Source: Roseiarcus sp963820795 (GTDB taxonomy: Bacteria > Pseudomonadota > Alphaproteobacteria > Rhizobiales > Beijerinckiaceae). From it: 64,000 nt of DNA. Position numbers and translations under genes: made by a program. The stretch is taken from assembly GCA_963820795.1 (NCBI GenBank), contig CAWGBJ010000020.1, positions 124,001 through 188,000 on the forward strand, read 5' to 3'. How positions within the stretch are numbered: the first letter of the stretch is position 1; every line of letters starts with the position of its first letter. This document shows positions 35,629 to 44,927 of this stretch, piece by piece. The notes below the pieces were generated by a model. The model saw only the letters and a list, made by a program, of their open reading frames with translations, made no database searches and was not told where the DNA came from.

Positions 35629-36026
35629 TCGGTCCGTCTGTCTGCCCGCTATGGCGCAGCTTTTCGCGAAACGCCAAGAGGGCCTGTGCGAGCGACTCGC
35701 GTTCGGCAAAAGAAGGTGAAGATCGTCCGTCATGACACGCAGGCGAATGACCACGGGCTCTCGACCGCGATCGGTTCGCGCCGCAAATTTCGTAACTTGG
35801 TCAAATTGGAATACCTTGCAATTCCTTTGAAAGCGGCCTTCTTGTCGGCCCGAAAAGGCTCGATTCGGACGAGAGAATCCAAAAAATCCAAGGCAGTTTG
35901 GCCTGGGCCTTTGAAAGAGACTCTTCGCACAATGAAATCTGCGAAAGCTGAGAGCCCTTGACGACTTCTATGCGAACCATGACGAATAGGCGCGGAACGG
36001 TCGCGTGCCGCCATCAGGAGGATGAA
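35629..36026. other. Intergenic region between efflux pair and small Lys-rich protein gene
   Basis: About 400 bases, more AT-rich than the surroundings. A 91-codon open frame at 35686-35961 lacks a ribosome site and any recognisable domain. It probably holds the promoter of the small gene at 36027. No clear terminator hairpin was seen. Confidence 0.5.
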
Positions 36027-36167
36027 ATGGCGAAGGGTCAGATCAAAGGAAACAAGGAAGCGAAGAAACCGAAAGCAGACAAGCCAAAGGGTTCCGTCTC
36101 GGCCTACAAACAGTCTCAGGGCAAGGGGGGCCCCTCCTTGGGCGCTCAGCCGACCAAGAAGGGCTGA
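36027..36167 (+). CDS. Small conserved Lys-rich protein
   Basis: 46 aa starting at an ATG preceded by aggagg (36016-36021). The sequence MAKGQIKGNKEAKKPKADKP is the signature start of a small basic protein common in Proteobacteria with no assigned function. It ends QPTKKG and is highly charged and probably disordered. It stands alone, convergent with smpB. Confidence 0.8.
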   Translation: MAKGQIKGNKEAKKPKADKPKGSVSAYKQSQGKGGPSLGAQPTKKG

Positions 36168-36209
36168 TCCGCCTCCCGAGATGGATGCGCTGCGCCCTGG
36201 AGTCCGGGA

Positions 36210-36686
36210 TCATCCGCGTTCGCGCATCAGCCGCGACCTGTCCCGGTTCCAGTCGCGCGCCTTCTCCGTCTCGCGCTTGTCGTGAAGCTTCTTGCCCCGT
36301 CCGAGGGCGATCGCGATCTTGGCGCGTCCTTGACGATTGAAATAGATCCGCAGCGGAACAATCGTCATGCCCTCGCGCTCGACGCCCTTCGCCAGCCTCG
36401 CGATCTCCTTGGCGTGCAACAGCAGTTTGCGCGGTCGCTTCGGCTCGTGGTTGAAGCGATTTGCCTGCAGGTATTCCGGAATGTTGGCGTTGTATAGGAC
36501 CACCTCGCCGTTTCGATCGACGGCGGCGTAGCTTTCGGCGACTGTCGCCTTACCGGTCCGCAACGATTTGACCTCCGGGCCCGTCAGCATCATGCCCGCT
36601 TCGAAGGTCTCGCCAATCTCATAGTCGAAGCGAGCCCGCCGGTTGTCGGCGACGACCTTGTAGTTCGTCTTCTCCGTCTCGCCCAT
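36210..36686 (-). CDS. smpB: SsrA-binding protein SmpB
   Basis: 158 aa, the normal size. NRRARFDYEIGETFEAGMMLTGPEVKSLR, then ESYA, NIPEYLQANRFNHEPKRPRKLLLHAKEI and the basic tail (GRGKKLHDKRETEKARDW) are diagnostic. It delivers tmRNA to stalled ribosomes. It lies downstream of dapA in the same direction, a layout common in Hyphomicrobiales; the tmRNA gene is not in the window. Confidence 0.97.
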   Translation of the reverse strand: MGETEKTNYKVVADNRRARFDYEIGETFEAGMMLTGPEVKSLRTGKATVAESYAAVDRNGEVVLYNANIPEYLQANRFNHEPKRPRKLLLHAKEIARLAKGVEREGMTIVPLRIYFNRQGRAKIAIALGRGKKLHDKRETEKARDWNRDRSRLMRERG

Positions 36687-36834
36687 CGCTCAGAAACTCC
36701 CCGCCGGAACCGCGATCGCAGCAGCGAGCGCCGCCGACGACGCAATTACGCCGCAATAGCACACCAACGGACTGCAGAATGCCTGGATTGCTAGCTGACG
36801 GGGCGCGGCGAAAGAACGCAACAGCATGTTCCGG

Positions 36835-37728
36835 TCAGGCGTTCAGCAAACCTGCATGCACCATCGCGCGGCGTATCAGCGTTTCAGTCGTCTGGCTCAC
36901 CGGCAGGAGCGGCAGGCGGGTTTCGTTGCGCACCCGCCCCAACAGATTTAGTGAATATTTTGCGCCATTTACGCCCGGCTCGGCGAAGATGGCCGAGTGC
37001 AGTGGGGTCAGCCTGTCTTGGATTTTGAGCGCGTGGCCCCAGTCGCCCTTGAACGTAGCCTCCATCAGCTCGGCGCAGAGTTCTGGTGCGACGTTGGCGG
37101 TGACCGAGATGCAGCCGTGCGCGCCCGCCGCCATTGCGGCGAGGGCCGTCATGTCTTCGCCAGAAAGTTGGATAAAGTCCGCGCCAATGGTATGTCGTTG
37201 CCGAGACACCCGTCCGACGTCGCCGGTCGCATCCTTCACGCCGACGATGTTGGGAAGTTCGCTGAGCCGTTTCATGGTGTCGACGGTCATATCGACCACG
37301 CTGCGGGGAGGTATGTTGTAGATGATGATTGGAATACCGATCGCATCGTTGACGGTCTTGAAGTGCTGGTAAAGTCCTTCCTGCGTCGGCTTGTTGTAAT
37401 AGGGAGTGACAATCAGGACAGCGTCGGCCCCGGCGCGTTCTGCGTGCAGCGCGAGCGCTGCCGCCTCGGCTGTATTATTCGAGCCCGCCCCCGCAATTAC
37501 GGGAACGCGGCCGCGCGCTTCGTCAACGCAAATGTCAATGGCGCGCCGGTGCTCGTCATGGCTCAACGTCGGGCTTTCGCCGGTCGTGCCGACGGGTACG
37601 AGTCCGTGCGACCCCGACGAGATCTGCCAGTCGATCAGCGCGCGATAGGCCTGTTCGTCAATCTCGCCTTCCCTGAAGGGCGTCACCAGCGCCGGCATCG
37701 AGCCGTGAAACTTCGCCCGCTTTTCCAT
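36835..37728 (-). CDS. dapA: 4-hydroxy-tetrahydrodipicolinate synthase
   Basis: 297 aa from the ATG at 37728 (MEKRAKFHGSMPALVTPF); ATGs at 37737 and further upstream are alternatives. It carries PVGTTGESPTLS (T48-T49), TPYYNKPTQEG, catalytic Y137 in IIYNIPPRS and Schiff-base K165 in GVKDATGD. It condenses pyruvate with aspartate semialdehyde in lysine/diaminopimelate synthesis. It is divergent from the lytic transglycosylase gene. Confidence 0.96.
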   Translation of the reverse strand: MEKRAKFHGSMPALVTPFREGEIDEQAYRALIDWQISSGSHGLVPVGTTGESPTLSHDEHRRAIDICVDEARGRVPVIAGAGSNNTAEAAALALHAERAGADAVLIVTPYYNKPTQEGLYQHFKTVNDAIGIPIIIYNIPPRSVVDMTVDTMKRLSELPNIVGVKDATGDVGRVSRQRHTIGADFIQLSGEDMTALAAMAAGAHGCISVTANVAPELCAELMEATFKGDWGHALKIQDRLTPLHSAIFAEPGVNGAKYSLNLLGRVRNETRLPLLPVSQTTETLIRRAMVHAGLLNA

Positions 37729-37834
37729 TTTCCGCATCCCGCCGGTCGCGTGACCGAACATCTGTCTCATTCGATCCGCTTCCGGACACATAGCCCCAGG
37801 AAAGGGCGCGCGAAAGGGGGAGACGTGAGCGCAA

Positions 37835-37857
37835 TTAACCGGTCGTTAGCACTAACG
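37835..37857. promoter_or_regulatory. CtrA-like site and palindrome between dapA and slt
   Basis: TTAA-N7-TTAG (TTAA 37835-37838, TTAG 37846-37849) differs by one base from the CtrA consensus TTAA-N7-TTAA. It overlaps CGTTAG-ca-CTAACG (37844-37857), a perfect palindrome. It lies about 30 bp before the slt ATG, where it could place a cell-wall enzyme under cell-cycle control; this is inference. Confidence 0.4.
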
Positions 37858-37886
37858 TTCCATCCTTGCGGGCGAGGGTCGCGACC

Positions 37887-40136
37887 ATGAGAAGCTGGCG
37901 TTCCCGTCCGCTGTTGGGCGCGTTCATTGCCCCCCTTGCCGTCGCGGCCGTCCCGTTCGGAGGCGGCTCGCTCGACGAGCGCGCCATTCGCGACAGGATC
38001 GAAGACGTGCACTCAGCGCTGTCACGCGCGCTGCTCGCGCACGAGGCGAGCGAAGACGACGCAAGGCTCGCGGCGGAGGCCGCCTTGCTGGCGACGGGCG
38101 GCCTCGACGGCGCCGCCACCGCAAGTCTCGAATCCATGCCGCCGCCGCTCGACATGCCGCCGGCGATGGCGGAGCCGCCGGCGATGGCTCCCGAGACTCC
38201 CGCCGCCTTTGAGGCTCCCGCCGGCCCTGCCGGTGAGGCTGTCCCGACCGAGCCTAGGCCGATTGTCCCGGATTCACCTGCGGCGGCCGCCTACCGCAAG
38301 GGCGACGTGGCCGGGCTGGCCGCGTTAGCGCGGGCTGCGAGCGACCCCGACGAGCGGCTCGCTCTCGAATGGGCGGCGCTCCGTATTGATCCGCATCCGT
38401 CTGCCGTAGCGCTCGCGACCTTCGCCCAGGCCCACCCGACCTGGCCGGGCAACCGCTATGTCCGCTATCAGCAGGAGGCCGAGCTTCTCGCCCATCCGCC
38501 TGCCCCCGCAGCGATTGTTGCATTTTTTTCCGAACAGCCGCCGCAGTCGAGCGCGGGCTCGCTCGCGCTCGCGCGCGCCTATGGCGCGTTAGGCCGCGCC
38601 AACGATGCAATCGGCACGATACGCGCGCTCTGGCGAGACGGCAATTTCGACGGGTGGACGGAAAGCCTGATCCTGCGCGAATTTGGCGGGTCGCTGTTGA
38701 AGGTCGACCATAAATACCGCGCCGACCGGCTTCTCTACGCCGAGTCTTTCGGCGCGGCGCTGCGAGCGGCGGCGCTTGCCGGTCCCGATGTGACGGCGCT
38801 CGCTCAGGCGCGTATCGCCGCGGCACGGGGCCCATTGAGTCCGGTGCTCCTCGAGGCGGTGCCGCCGGTATGGCGCAACGATCCTGGTCTACTGTTTGCG
38901 CGCATCCAGGACGCCAGACGGTCGAATCGCGCTTATGAGGCGGCCACGCTCCTCGGTCTCGCGCCGACGGACAGGTCGCTTCTCATCAGCCCCGACAAAT
39001 GGTGGACCGAGCGGCGGATGGTCGCACGCGAACTTCTGGATCTCAACGAGCCGAAGCTCGCCTACGAGGTCTGTGACAAGGCGGCAAAGCCGGACGATCC
39101 GGCCGCCCAGGTCGACGCCGATTTCCACGCCGGGTGGATCGCCTTGCGCTTTCTCGGCGACGCGCCGGAGGCGGCCAAGCGTTTCGCGCTCGCTGCCGAG
39201 GCGGCCGAGACGCCGCTCTCGATCGCGCGCGCCGCCTACTGGCGAGGCCGCGCCGCCGAGGCGATGGGACATGCCGGAGAGGCGAAGCTCGATTATGAGA
39301 GCGCCGCCACGGAGCCGATCGCCTATTACGGCCAGCTCGCCGCCGAACGCCTTGGAGTCAAGCGGTTTCCGCTGCGCCGACCATTCGCGGTGGCGGAGGG
39401 TCCGGCGCGGGACGATGCGGTGCGGGCGGCCGAGGCGCTCTACGCTGACGGCCTCGACGAACTCGCGTCGGCGCTGGCGTTCGGAGCCGCCCATCAATGG
39501 CGCGACGAAGCTCAGATGGCGGCGATGGCGGCCGTGGTGAAGCATTACGGCGAAGCCGCGACCCAGCTTCAGTTCGGCAAGATCGCCACAGAGCGCGGCT
39601 ACGCCTTCGACGACATGGCCTTCCCGTCCACCGGCGTGCCCGCCTTCCTGCCGCTTGCGCATTCGGCGGATATTGCCAGCGTCTATGCGGTCGCCAGGCA
39701 GGAGAGCGAATTCATTTGGCGCGCCGCCTCCGGCGCAGGAGCGAAGGGCCTCATGCAGATCCTGCCGTCGACCGCGGCCTCGACCGCGCGGCGCTCGGGG
39801 GTGCTCTACGACCCGGAGCGGCTCGTCGTCGATCCGGCCTTCAATACGCAGCTTGGCGCCGCCTTCCTCGGCCAGGTGCTGGAGGACGAGGCAGGCTCGC
39901 GCGAATTGGCCTTCGCCGCCTACAACGCCGGCGGCGGACGGGTCGCCCAATGGCTCGCCGCTTATGGCGACCCTCGCACCGGCGCCGATTTGGTCGACTG
40001 GATCGAACGTATCCCCTTCGACGAGACCCGCAACTATGTGCAGAGAGTCGTCGAGAACCTCAACGTCTATAAGCAACGTTTCGCCGAGGAGCCGCCTGCA
40101 CAGATGTCGCTTTCGCCTTTCGCGGCGCGGGAGTGA
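37887..40136 (+). CDS. slt: Soluble lytic murein transglycosylase
   Basis: 749 aa from the ATG at 37887 (a TTG at 37866 adds seven residues). A signal peptide is followed by a Pro/Ala-rich linker, a helical U/L superhelix region, and a C-terminal SLT domain at about 590-720. That domain has the catalytic Glu in VARQESEF, GAKGLMQILPSTA, FAAYNAGGGRVAQW and the IPFDETRNYVQRV motif. It cleaves peptidoglycan to 1,6-anhydro products in the periplasm. Divergent from dapA, a frequent Hyphomicrobiales arrangement. Confidence 0.93.
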   Translation: MRSWRSRPLLGAFIAPLAVAAVPFGGGSLDERAIRDRIEDVHSALSRALLAHEASEDDARLAAEAALLATGGLDGAATASLESMPPPLDMPPAMAEPPAMAPETPAAFEAPAGPAGEAVPTEPRPIVPDSPAAAAYRKGDVAGLAALARAASDPDERLALEWAALRIDPHPSAVALATFAQAHPTWPGNRYVRYQQEAELLAHPPAPAAIVAFFSEQPPQSSAGSLALARAYGALGRANDAIGTIRALWRDGNFDGWTESLILREFGGSLLKVDHKYRADRLLYAESFGAALRAAALAGPDVTALAQARIAAARGPLSPVLLEAVPPVWRNDPGLLFARIQDARRSNRAYEAATLLGLAPTDRSLLISPDKWWTERRMVARELLDLNEPKLAYEVCDKAAKPDDPAAQVDADFHAGWIALRFLGDAPEAAKRFALAAEAAETPLSIARAAYWRGRAAEAMGHAGEAKLDYESAATEPIAYYGQLAAERLGVKRFPLRRPFAVAEGPARDDAVRAAEALYADGLDELASALAFGAAHQWRDEAQMAAMAAVVKHYGEAATQLQFGKIATERGYAFDDMAFPSTGVPAFLPLAHSADIASVYAVARQESEFIWRAASGAGAKGLMQILPSTAASTARRSGVLYDPERLVVDPAFNTQLGAAFLGQVLEDEAGSRELAFAAYNAGGGRVAQWLAAYGDPRTGADLVDWIERIPFDETRNYVQRVVENLNVYKQRFAEEPPAQMSLSPFAARE

Positions 40137-40168
40137 GGCGGCGACGCTCTGGGACGGGGAAGACGACG

Positions 40169-41587
40169 CTATCGACCGAGCAGCGCCTCCACCGTGTCGA
40201 TCAGCCTCGGCACGTCGACCGCATAAGTGAATGGCGAGTCCTTCATGTGACGCGGGGCGCTTGCAAGCATCTCTTCGGACTGGCGCTGGAACAGGACGAC
40301 ATGCTCAAGCCCCAGCATCGCGCCGAAATGCGACGACCATGGATCGTGCTGACCCTCGGCGATGATCTCCACGACCTTCGTTCCCGGCTTGCAGAACATG
40401 GCGTTGGTCAATGCGGATCCGAACTCGCAGACGATCACGTCGGCCTGGGCGAACACGAGCGCCTGCTCGTCGAACGACAGCTTTTCCGGCTGAATCGCCT
40501 CGAATCCGAGCGGTTTCAGCGCATCGATCATCGCCGCCCGGTTGGTGATGTTACGGCTGTTTGCGAGGCTGCGACAAATCAAAACGCGATTCGGCGTTCT
40601 CACCGCCGGTGCATGCTTCACGACGTTCGACAGGATCTTCGCGAAGGCCTCTCTGTGATGCGGATGGGCATTCTGGCTGCTCATTCCTGTGTGTCGGTTG
40701 CTGGCGATCGCGTGCTCGAGAAAGACCGGTCGCGGCTTAATCTCGCGGATTAGGCCGGCGGGAACGTCGAGCCGGGCGATCAGCGTGCGCTGCCAGGGCT
40801 TGAGCGTCCATGTCAGCATCGGGACGCCCATCTGGGCGCCGACGTAGGCAAGCGGCGCCATGTCGAGCATGTAATGGCCGAAGTTCGGTTTCTCTGAATT
40901 TGCGATCAGCAGGTGCTCGCCCGAAATCTTCGGCGCCCGCGCGAGCCGCTGTTCGTACATGAGATGCTGGCGGGTTCCGTCGGCGAGCGGGCGGTCTACA
41001 ATTGCCTTGATCGACGAAAGGTAGCCGTCCCGATACGGCACGAGAAACGAATGGCGCCAGATCTGGCCAGCCTTCGAAATTAGAAGACCGAAGGCGGGAA
41101 ACCAGTACTGGTCGACGAGATGCTCCAGTATCATCGCTGGAGCGTGGACGGTATGATCGACGTAGTGCATGCGCTCGGTCGTCGTCGAATTGACGCTGAG
41201 CGGATGCAGCCTGGTACGATATTCGCTCGCCTCGACGACCGTGCATTGGGCCAGCGGCGGCGGGAATTGGCCTTCGAACGGAATGGCCCGAAGTTGCGTC
41301 GTTTCGTCGAGCCTGACCTGAACGCCTGAACTGGAGCGAGCGAGAGCGGCGGCGCGCAGACGCCGGCGGAAATTCTTCCACGGCGTGCGGACAGCTTTGC
41401 GCCACACCGCGTGGAGCGAGCGGCCGACGCGCATGCGAACCGGGTTCTCGACGCTGGCGGGGATCGATGGGATTCTTCGGCCGTCTAACAAAGAGCGAAA
41501 CCCCGACCGTTCGGCGTGTGGAATGATGGTCCTATGCCGCACTCGGCTCGCCCGGGCAAGTCGAAGCGTTTTCCCGGACCGAAGCAC
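40169..41587 (-). CDS. Glycosyltransferase family 61 (DUF563) protein
   Basis: 472 aa as an open frame; ATG at 41434 (MRVGRSLHAVW) is an alternative start that trims 51 basic residues. GT61-type motifs are present: EKPNFGHYMLDMAPLAY, RVLICRSLANSRNITN and EFGSALTNAMFCKPGTKVVEI. Such enzymes add sugars to surface polysaccharides. The gene is convergent with slt and has no polysaccharide-synthesis neighbours in the window. Confidence 0.8.
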   Translation of the reverse strand: MLRSGKTLRLARASRVRHRTIIPHAERSGFRSLLDGRRIPSIPASVENPVRMRVGRSLHAVWRKAVRTPWKNFRRRLRAAALARSSSGVQVRLDETTQLRAIPFEGQFPPPLAQCTVVEASEYRTRLHPLSVNSTTTERMHYVDHTVHAPAMILEHLVDQYWFPAFGLLISKAGQIWRHSFLVPYRDGYLSSIKAIVDRPLADGTRQHLMYEQRLARAPKISGEHLLIANSEKPNFGHYMLDMAPLAYVGAQMGVPMLTWTLKPWQRTLIARLDVPAGLIREIKPRPVFLEHAIASNRHTGMSSQNAHPHHREAFAKILSNVVKHAPAVRTPNRVLICRSLANSRNITNRAAMIDALKPLGFEAIQPEKLSFDEQALVFAQADVIVCEFGSALTNAMFCKPGTKVVEIIAEGQHDPWSSHFGAMLGLEHVVLFQRQSEEMLASAPRHMKDSPFTYAVDVPRLIDTVEALLGR

Positions 41588-41638
41588 GGTCGGACCAAGC
41601 CCATGACCAGAGAATCCGGAAAGTCTCCAGTGGCAGTC

Positions 41639-42007
41639 TCAGCTTCCTCGATAGGTCGAGTAGCTCCAGGGCGAGACCAGCAACGGCACATGGTAGTGCG
41701 CCGTAGGTTCCGCGATGGCGAAGCTGATAGGCACGCGATCGAGGAAGGGCGGATCGGCGAGTTCGGCGCCCTCGCGCCGGAAATAGTCGCCGGCGTGGAA
41801 GACGAGTTCGAAGCGTCCAACGCGGCTTTCCGCTAGAGTGATCAGCGGCTTATCCGTCCTCCCGTCGGCGTTGGTCATCACATCAGCGATGAGCTTTCGG
41901 GCCCCGCCCTGCGTCAGTTCGTAAAGCTCGACGCGCACGCCTCGCGCCGCAGCGCCGCGAGTCAAGTCGAGAACGTGAGTGGTCAAGCCAGCCAAAATGC
42001 TCTCCAT
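41639..42007 (-). CDS. uraH: 5-hydroxyisourate hydrolase
   Basis: 122 aa, the normal length of the transthyretin-like hydrolase. N-terminal LTTHVLDLTRG and the C-terminal signature YHVPLLVSPWSYSTYRGS are diagnostic; the His and Arg/Ser of the active site are present. It converts 5-hydroxyisourate to OHCU in urate degradation. No other urate gene is nearby, so it is an orphan here. Confidence 0.96.
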   Translation of the reverse strand: MESILAGLTTHVLDLTRGAAARGVRVELYELTQGGARKLIADVMTNADGRTDKPLITLAESRVGRFELVFHAGDYFRREGAELADPPFLDRVPISFAIAEPTAHYHVPLLVSPWSYSTYRGS

Positions 42008-42212
42008 CGGTCAAAGGAGTGCGGAGGGCAGCGGAGCACGCTCGGGAACACAGAGTGGGAAAACCTGGCGCTCGTGGCGGCCCCCAACCATGCCGGTTAC
42101 ACATGGCTGAGGCGCCACGCCTGTCGATTGCCAATTCCTCGACCGCATGAGAAGAGACTAGCAGGCTTTCGTGTAGCGACTTTAGTATAAGCCGATAGGG
42201 AGGCGAGCCCCA

Positions 42213-44885
42213 ATGGACGACAGAGTCAAGTCCCACAATGACGAGACGGACGAGTGGCTCGACGCGCTCGATTCGGTGGAGGCTTTCGAGGGCCTTGGCA
42301 GGGTCGACGAAATCTTGGATTCGGTGGTCACGTCGGCGCGTCGGAAGGGCGCGAGGCTGCCTTTCGCCGCCAACACGGCTTATGTCAACACCATCCCGCC
42401 GGAGAGCCAATCGCCGCACCCGGGCGATCGCAAAATCGAGCAACAGATCCGCCGCTTCGTGCGCTGGAACGCGGCGGCGATCGTCGTCAAAGCCAACAAG
42501 GAGTCCTCGGAGCTCGGCGGTCACATCGCGAGCTTCCAGTCGGCTGCGACGCTTTACGACACCGGATTCATGCATTTCTGGCATGCGGCGAATGAGGCGC
42601 ATGGCGGCGATCTCGTCTATTTCCAGGGCCACAGCTCGCCCGGCATTTACGCACGCGCCTTCCTCGAAGGACGAATGAGCGAGGACCAACTCCTGAACTT
42701 TCGCCAGGAGGTCGGCCGAAAGGGGCTCTCGTCCTATCCGCACCCGTGGTTGATGCCTGATTTCTGGCAATTCCCGACCGTCTCCATGGGGCTCGGTCCG
42801 CTGATGGCGATCTATCAGGCTCGTTTCCTGCGCTATCTGCATGGGCGGGGCCTGGCCGACACCGAGCGTCGCAAGGTTTGGGTTTTCTGCGGCGACGGCG
42901 AGATGGACGAGCCAGAGTCGCTCGGCGCGATTTCACTGGCGGGCCGGGAGAAGCTCGACAACCTCATTTTCGTGATCAACTGCAACCTGCAACGGCTGGA
43001 TGGGCCGGTTCGCGGCAACGGGAAGATTGTTCAGGAGCTCGAGGCCGACTTTCGGGGCGCTGGATGGAACGTCATCAAATGCCTGTGGGGTTCGGGCTGG
43101 GATGAACTTCTGGCCAAGGACACCGAAGGCAAGTTGCGGCAATTGATGGAAGAATGCGTCGACGGGGAGTATCAGGACTTCAAGTCGAAGGACGGCGCCT
43201 ACATCCGCAAACACTTCTTCGGCCGCTATCCAGAGACGGCGGCGATGGTCGAGAGCTGGACCGACGACCAGATATGGGCGCTGACCCGCGGCGGTCACGA
43301 CCCGATCAAGGTCTACGCGGCCTACAAAGCGGCCGTCGACCACAGAGGCCAGCCGACGGTCATCCTGGCGAAAACCGTCAAGGGCTATGGCATGGGCGCG
43401 GCGGGCGAGGGGCAGATGATCGCCCACCAGGCCAAGAAACTCGGCCATGACGCGCTGACGGCTTTCCGCGACCGATTCCAGATCCCCGTGTCAGACGAAG
43501 ATCTCGACAAGGTGCCGTTCCTGCGCTTCCCCGAGAACAGCGAGGAAATGAGGTACCTTCGTGCCCGTCGCGAGGCCCTCGGCGGCTACCTGCCCGCGCG
43601 CCGCCGTAAGATCGAGCCGCTCCCGGTACCGCCGCTCAGCGCCTTCGACGGACTCCTCAAGGCGACCGCCGAGGGCCGTGAAATCTCGACGACAATGGCC
43701 TTCGTGCGTCTCCTGACCACGCTTCTGCGCGACAAGGAGCTTGGGCCCCGTGTCGTGCCGATCGTTCCGGACGAGAGCCGGACCTTCGGCATGGAGGGGC
43801 TGTTCCGCCAGTTCGGCATCTTCAGCCAGGTTGGCCAGCTCTACCGGCCGCAAGACGCCGATCAGCTGATGTACTATCGCGAGGACCCCAAGGGCCAAAT
43901 CCTCCAGGAGGGCATCAACGAACCCGGAGCGATGGCGTCGTTCATCGCCGCGGGGACCTCCTATTCGACCTCCAACTTCGCGATGATTCCCTTCTACATC
44001 TACTATTCGATGTTCGGGTTCCAGCGGGTGGGCGATCTCGCCTGGGCGGCGGGAGACATGCGCACTCGCGGCTTCCTGATCGGCGGCACCTCGGGTCGCA
44101 CGACCCTGAACGGCGAAGGCCTGCAGCACGAAGACGGACACAGCCACGTGCTGGCTTCGACGATCCCCAATTGCGTGACCTACGACCCGACCTACGCCTA
44201 CGAGCTTGCAGTCATCGTGCATGCCGGCCTGAAGCGCATGCTGGCGGATAACGAGGACGTCTTCTACTACATCACTACGCTGAACGAGAACTACCCCCAT
44301 CCGGCTCTGCCCGAAGGCGCGGAGGAGGGCATCCTGCGTGGGGCCTATAAACTGCGCGACGTCGGAGCCCAAAAGAGCAAGAAATCGGACCTGAACGTCC
44401 GTCTGCTCGGGGCGGGCGCAATTCTGCGCGAGGTCGAGGCGGCGGCGGAACTACTGGCCGAGGAGCACGGGGTCAGCAGCGAAGTCTGGAGCGTCACCAG
44501 CTTCACCGAGCTGCGCAGAGACGGTCTCGACGCCGAGCGCTGGTCGATGCTGCATCCTGAGGACGAGGGCCGGGTCCCCTTCATCACCCAGGCGCTCGCT
44601 CGAGGGAATGGACCCGTCATTGCCTCGACCGACTATATGAAGGCGCTTGCCGATGGAATCCGGCCCTATGTGCCGGCCCGCTACAAGGTTCTCGGAACGG
44701 ATGGTTTCGGCCGCTCCGACTACCGCCGGCGGCTCCGCTCCTTCTTCGAGGTCGACCGCTACCATGTGGCGGTCGCGAGCCTGAAGGCGCTCGCCGACGA
44801 TCAGCTTCTGCCGACGAAGCGCGTCGCCGAGGCGATTGCAAAATACGGCATTGACCCTGACGGGCCGAATCCGGCGCGCAACTGA
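42213..44885 (+). CDS. aceE: Pyruvate dehydrogenase E1, homodimeric type
   Basis: 890 aa, the full length of E. coli-type AceE. The thiamine-diphosphate site GDGEMDEPESLGA...NCNLQRLDGPVRGN begins near residue 226. Also diagnostic are NTIPPESQ, GHSSPGIYARAFLEGR and GRTTLNGEGLQHEDGHS. A gggaggcga site precedes the ATG. It decarboxylates pyruvate and acetylates the lipoyl arm of AceF. Most alphaproteobacteria use the two-subunit PdhA/PdhB E1, so this type is notable. Confidence 0.97.
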   Translation: MDDRVKSHNDETDEWLDALDSVEAFEGLGRVDEILDSVVTSARRKGARLPFAANTAYVNTIPPESQSPHPGDRKIEQQIRRFVRWNAAAIVVKANKESSELGGHIASFQSAATLYDTGFMHFWHAANEAHGGDLVYFQGHSSPGIYARAFLEGRMSEDQLLNFRQEVGRKGLSSYPHPWLMPDFWQFPTVSMGLGPLMAIYQARFLRYLHGRGLADTERRKVWVFCGDGEMDEPESLGAISLAGREKLDNLIFVINCNLQRLDGPVRGNGKIVQELEADFRGAGWNVIKCLWGSGWDELLAKDTEGKLRQLMEECVDGEYQDFKSKDGAYIRKHFFGRYPETAAMVESWTDDQIWALTRGGHDPIKVYAAYKAAVDHRGQPTVILAKTVKGYGMGAAGEGQMIAHQAKKLGHDALTAFRDRFQIPVSDEDLDKVPFLRFPENSEEMRYLRARREALGGYLPARRRKIEPLPVPPLSAFDGLLKATAEGREISTTMAFVRLLTTLLRDKELGPRVVPIVPDESRTFGMEGLFRQFGIFSQVGQLYRPQDADQLMYYREDPKGQILQEGINEPGAMASFIAAGTSYSTSNFAMIPFYIYYSMFGFQRVGDLAWAAGDMRTRGFLIGGTSGRTTLNGEGLQHEDGHSHVLASTIPNCVTYDPTYAYELAVIVHAGLKRMLADNEDVFYYITTLNENYPHPALPEGAEEGILRGAYKLRDVGAQKSKKSDLNVRLLGAGAILREVEAAAELLAEEHGVSSEVWSVTSFTELRRDGLDAERWSMLHPEDEGRVPFITQALARGNGPVIASTDYMKALADGIRPYVPARYKVLGTDGFGRSDYRRRLRSFFEVDRYHVAVASLKALADDQLLPTKRVAEAIAKYGIDPDGPNPARN

Positions 44886-44927
44886 GAGCAGACTTTCGAC
44901 TTACCCCTCGCGCGTAGGAGACGGCCG

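Noticed and set aside
35686..35961. 91-codon open frame in the gap after the efflux gene
   Set aside because: No ribosome site, no domain and no codon pattern of a real gene.
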